From JANRKN01 sp033763435 (GTDB lineage: Bacteria > Planctomycetota > Phycisphaerae > Phycisphaerales > UBA1924), in assembly GCA_033763435.1 (NCBI GenBank), contig JANRKN010000030.1, positions 1 through 15,237 on the forward strand: DNA of 15,237 nucleotides, given 5' to 3'. The notes below the pieces were generated by a model, which was given only the letters and a program-made list of their open reading frames with translations, had not been told where the DNA came from and searched no databases. Of this stretch, positions 13,575 through 15,237 are shown piece after piece. Made by a program: the position numbers and the translations under genes. Position 1 is the stretch's first letter; every line of letters starts with the position of its first letter.

Positions 13575-13868
13575 CGGCGGCGGGCCCTGAGCGGGCCGAC
13601 TCCTCGGGGCGGGGCAACGAACGGACCTCACAAACATACCCGATCCGCCGACCCCGTGCCGCTTTCCACCGACGCTCGCCCCGTCCCGCCGGACAGCCCG
13701 CCCCGACGCTTCTATCGTTGGGCGTTCGGCGCCCGCCCCGCGGGCAAACCGGACGCGATGGGGGTTCCCGGAGGGGCATCGCAGAGTTTCGAACGCGCGC
13801 GGGCCCCGGGGCCGCGTTGCCGGTTCTCCGGCCCCGTGCGTGTCTGGTGTCAGCAGAAAGGGATGAGC
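13575..13868. other. phoU-eno divergent intergenic region
   Basis: This is the longest gene-free stretch (294 bases). On the plus strand, TATCGT at 13713-13718 is a possible eno -10 element, which would leave a leader of about 145 nt. That leader contains a perfect 12-bp palindrome GGCCCCGGGGCC (13802-13813) and a 5-bp stem with a TTCT loop (13819-13832). The AAAGGG before the eno start sits at 13857-13862. On the minus strand a phoU promoter candidate is listed separately. I see no gene, tRNA or recognisable riboswitch here. Confidence 0.5.
13633..13638 (-). promoter_or_regulatory. candidate -10 element for phoU
   Basis: The minus-strand hexamer TATGTT matches four of six consensus bases and lies 58 nt upstream of the phoU ATG at 13574. 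Its position in a short AT-richer patch of a GC-rich gap makes it the best candidate. No -35 box and no recognisable Pho box are visible upstream. Confidence 0.28.
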
Positions 13869-15167
13869 ATGGCCTTCTTCATCGAATCCGTCCGCGCCCG
13901 GCAGATCCTCGACTCCCGTGGCAACCCCACCCTCGAAGTCGACGTCCGCCTCGAATCCGGCCACGTCGGCCGCGCGGCCGTTCCCTCGGGCGCCTCCACG
14001 GGCGAGCATGAGGCCGTCGAACTCCGGGACGGCGACGCCAAGGTCTACGTCGGCAAAGGCGTGCTCAAGGCCGTCGAGAACGTCAACCGCCGCATCGCCC
14101 CCGAGATCATCGGCCTCGATGCCTCCGCGCAGGAAATCATCGACAAGCGCCTCCTCGGCATCGACGGCACGCCCAACAAGGCCCACCTCGGCGCCAACGC
14201 CATCCTCGGCGTGAGCCTCGCCTGCGCCCGCGCCTCGGCCGAGGCCGCCGGCCTCCCGCTCTACCGCTATCTGGGCGGCCCCGGCGCTCGGACGCTGCCC
14301 GTCCCGATGTTCAACGTCCTCAACGGCGGGAAGCACGCCGACAACACCGTTGACTTCCAGGAATTCATGATCCAGCCCTGGGGCTTCGACACCTTCGCTG
14401 AGGGTCTCCGCGCGGGCGTCGAGATCTACCACGCCCTGAAGAAGGTGCTGCACGCCAAGCACCTCTCGACCGCCGTCGGCGACGAGGGCGGCTTTGCCCC
14501 CAACCTCAAGAGCAACGAGGACGCCCTGAAGATCCTCGAAGAGGCCACCGCCAAGGCCGGGTACAAGTGGGGCGAGCAGATCTTCGTCGCCCTCGACCCC
14601 GCGACCAGCGAGTGCTGGAACGAGGCCGCCAAGGACGGCAAGGCCGGCTACAAGATGTTCAAGAGCTCGCAGGAAGTGGTCTCGACCGACGGCATGATCC
14701 AGATGTGGGCCGACTGGTGCTCCAAGTACCCCATCCGCTCCATCGAAGACGGCCTGGCTGAGAACGACTGGGACGGCTGGAAGAAGCTCACCACCAAGCT
14801 CGGCGCCAAGGTCCAGCTCGTGGGCGACGACCTCTTCGTCACCAACCAGAAGTTCCTCAAGAAGGGCCTCGAGACGGGCTGCGCCAACGCCGTGCTCGTC
14901 AAGGTCAACCAGATCGGCTCGCTCTCGGAAACCCTCGAGACGGTCAACCTCGCGATGCGCAACCGCTACGGCGCGGTCATGAGCCACCGCTCGGGCGAGA
15001 CCGAGGACGCCACGATCGCCGACCTGGCCGTCGCGACCAACTGCGGTCAGATCAAGACCGGCGCCCCCTGCCGGAGCGACCGCAACGCCAAGTACAACCA
15101 GCTCATCCGCATCGCGGAAGACCTGGGCGAGGCCGCGGTCTACGGCCGGTGGACCTGGAACCGCTGA
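13869..15167 (+). CDS. eno: enolase (phosphopyruvate hydratase)
   Basis: Enolase interconverts 2-phosphoglycerate and phosphoenolpyruvate in glycolysis and gluconeogenesis, using Mg2+. The 432-residue protein starts MAFFIESVRARQILDSRGNP. The substrate loop is PSGASTGEHEAVELRDGD. Catalytic and metal residues are all present: Glu206 in VGDEGGFAPN, Asp243 in VALDPATSE, Glu293 in SIEDGLAENDWDGW, Asp320 in LVGDDLFVTN, and Lys345 in VLVKVNQIGSL. The SHRSGETEDATIADLAVA loop and GQIKTGAPCRSDRNAKYNQL at the C-terminus complete the family. Two ATGs lie close together, at 13863 and 13869. The AAAGGG at 13857-13862 directly abuts the first but is 6 nt from the second, so 13869 is the better start. The frame is open far upstream only because of high GC. 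A strong terminator follows 46 nt after the stop. Confidence 0.98.
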   Translation: MAFFIESVRARQILDSRGNPTLEVDVRLESGHVGRAAVPSGASTGEHEAVELRDGDAKVYVGKGVLKAVENVNRRIAPEIIGLDASAQEIIDKRLLGIDGTPNKAHLGANAILGVSLACARASAEAAGLPLYRYLGGPGARTLPVPMFNVLNGGKHADNTVDFQEFMIQPWGFDTFAEGLRAGVEIYHALKKVLHAKHLSTAVGDEGGFAPNLKSNEDALKILEEATAKAGYKWGEQIFVALDPATSECWNEAAKDGKAGYKMFKSSQEVVSTDGMIQMWADWCSKYPIRSIEDGLAENDWDGWKKLTTKLGAKVQLVGDDLFVTNQKFLKKGLETGCANAVLVKVNQIGSLSETLETVNLAMRNRYGAVMSHRSGETEDATIADLAVATNCGQIKTGAPCRSDRNAKYNQLIRIAEDLGEAAVYGRWTWNR

Positions 15168-15213
15168 GCCTCGCGCCCAGAACCCCAAGCCCATCCATCC
15201 TGATCCCAACGAA

Positions 15214-15237
15214 AACGCCCTCCAATCGGAGGGCGTT
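15214..15237 (+). terminator. intrinsic terminator after enolase
   Basis: A perfect 10-bp inverted repeat with an AATC loop runs from 15214 to 15237, the last base of the window. The left arm is AACGCCCTCC and the right arm GGAGGGCGTT. It lies 46 nt after the eno stop and is preceded by extra A bases at 15212-15213. The right arm ends in TT at the edge, so the expected U tract would continue outside the window. With its A-rich upstream side it may also act in the opposite direction. Confidence 0.85.

Noticed and set aside
12864..15209. A 781-codon open frame on the minus strand across phoU, the intergenic gap and the whole of enolase
   Set aside because: Only its last 236 codons are PhoU. 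The rest is antisense to enolase, which is unmistakable on the plus strand. High GC removes stop codons in opposite frames.
1..15237. Mobile elements, phage genes, CRISPR arrays or defence islands
   Set aside because: I saw no transposase, integrase, terminal repeats, spacer-repeat pattern or nuclease/helicase genes. Composition looks even along the window.

Overview
The window is about 15.2 kb of very GC-rich bacterial chromosome, densely packed with mostly single-copy core genes. I see no IS element, CRISPR array, tRNA or rRNA. Gene content and protein style point to Planctomycetota, most likely class Phycisphaerae. The pointers are a 4-hydroxyphenylpyruvate dioxygenase of about 410 residues, short PilZ proteins, a cysteine desulfurase-like enzyme of the family with an FHCAPRMH active-site loop, and small C4-zinc proteins ending in FELSC. 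This placement is an inference and was not tested by any search.

Layout. 1-1508 (minus): a catalytically dead protein-kinase fold, then the start of a family 2 glycosyltransferase that runs off the left edge. 1509-1771: an intergenic region with divergent promoter candidates. 1772-4070 (plus): hpd, then a tightly coupled DUF4160/DUF2442 pair and a small four-cysteine protein. 4094-4618 (minus): a PilZ protein with an intact c-di-GMP motif. 4819-6123 (plus): ispG of the MEP isoprenoid pathway. 6135-8789 (minus): an operon of an unknown protein, a family 2 glycosyltransferase and an L,D-transpeptidase. 8975-12850 (plus): a PilZ-like protein with a degenerate binding motif, panC, gcvT and a class V aminotransferase/cysteine desulfurase. 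12864-13574 (minus): phoU. 13869-15167 (plus): enolase, followed by a clear intrinsic terminator that ends at the right edge of the window.

How the genes work together. Several genes are housekeeping: enolase in glycolysis, IspG in isoprenoid synthesis, PanC in coenzyme A synthesis, GcvT in one-carbon metabolism, and PhoU in phosphate signalling. The minus-strand operon at 6135-8789 looks like cell-envelope work, because a peptidoglycan cross-linking enzyme is co-transcribed with a glycosyltransferase. Two PilZ-type proteins hint at c-di-GMP control.

The least explained parts are the DUF4160/DUF2442/zinc-protein trio, the pseudokinase, the unknown protein leading the envelope operon, and the degenerate PilZ protein. 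I do not see convincing evidence of a large new system. The trio and the pseudokinase are the best leads. The longest gene-free stretch is 294 bases (13575-13868), so no gap exceeds 300 bases.
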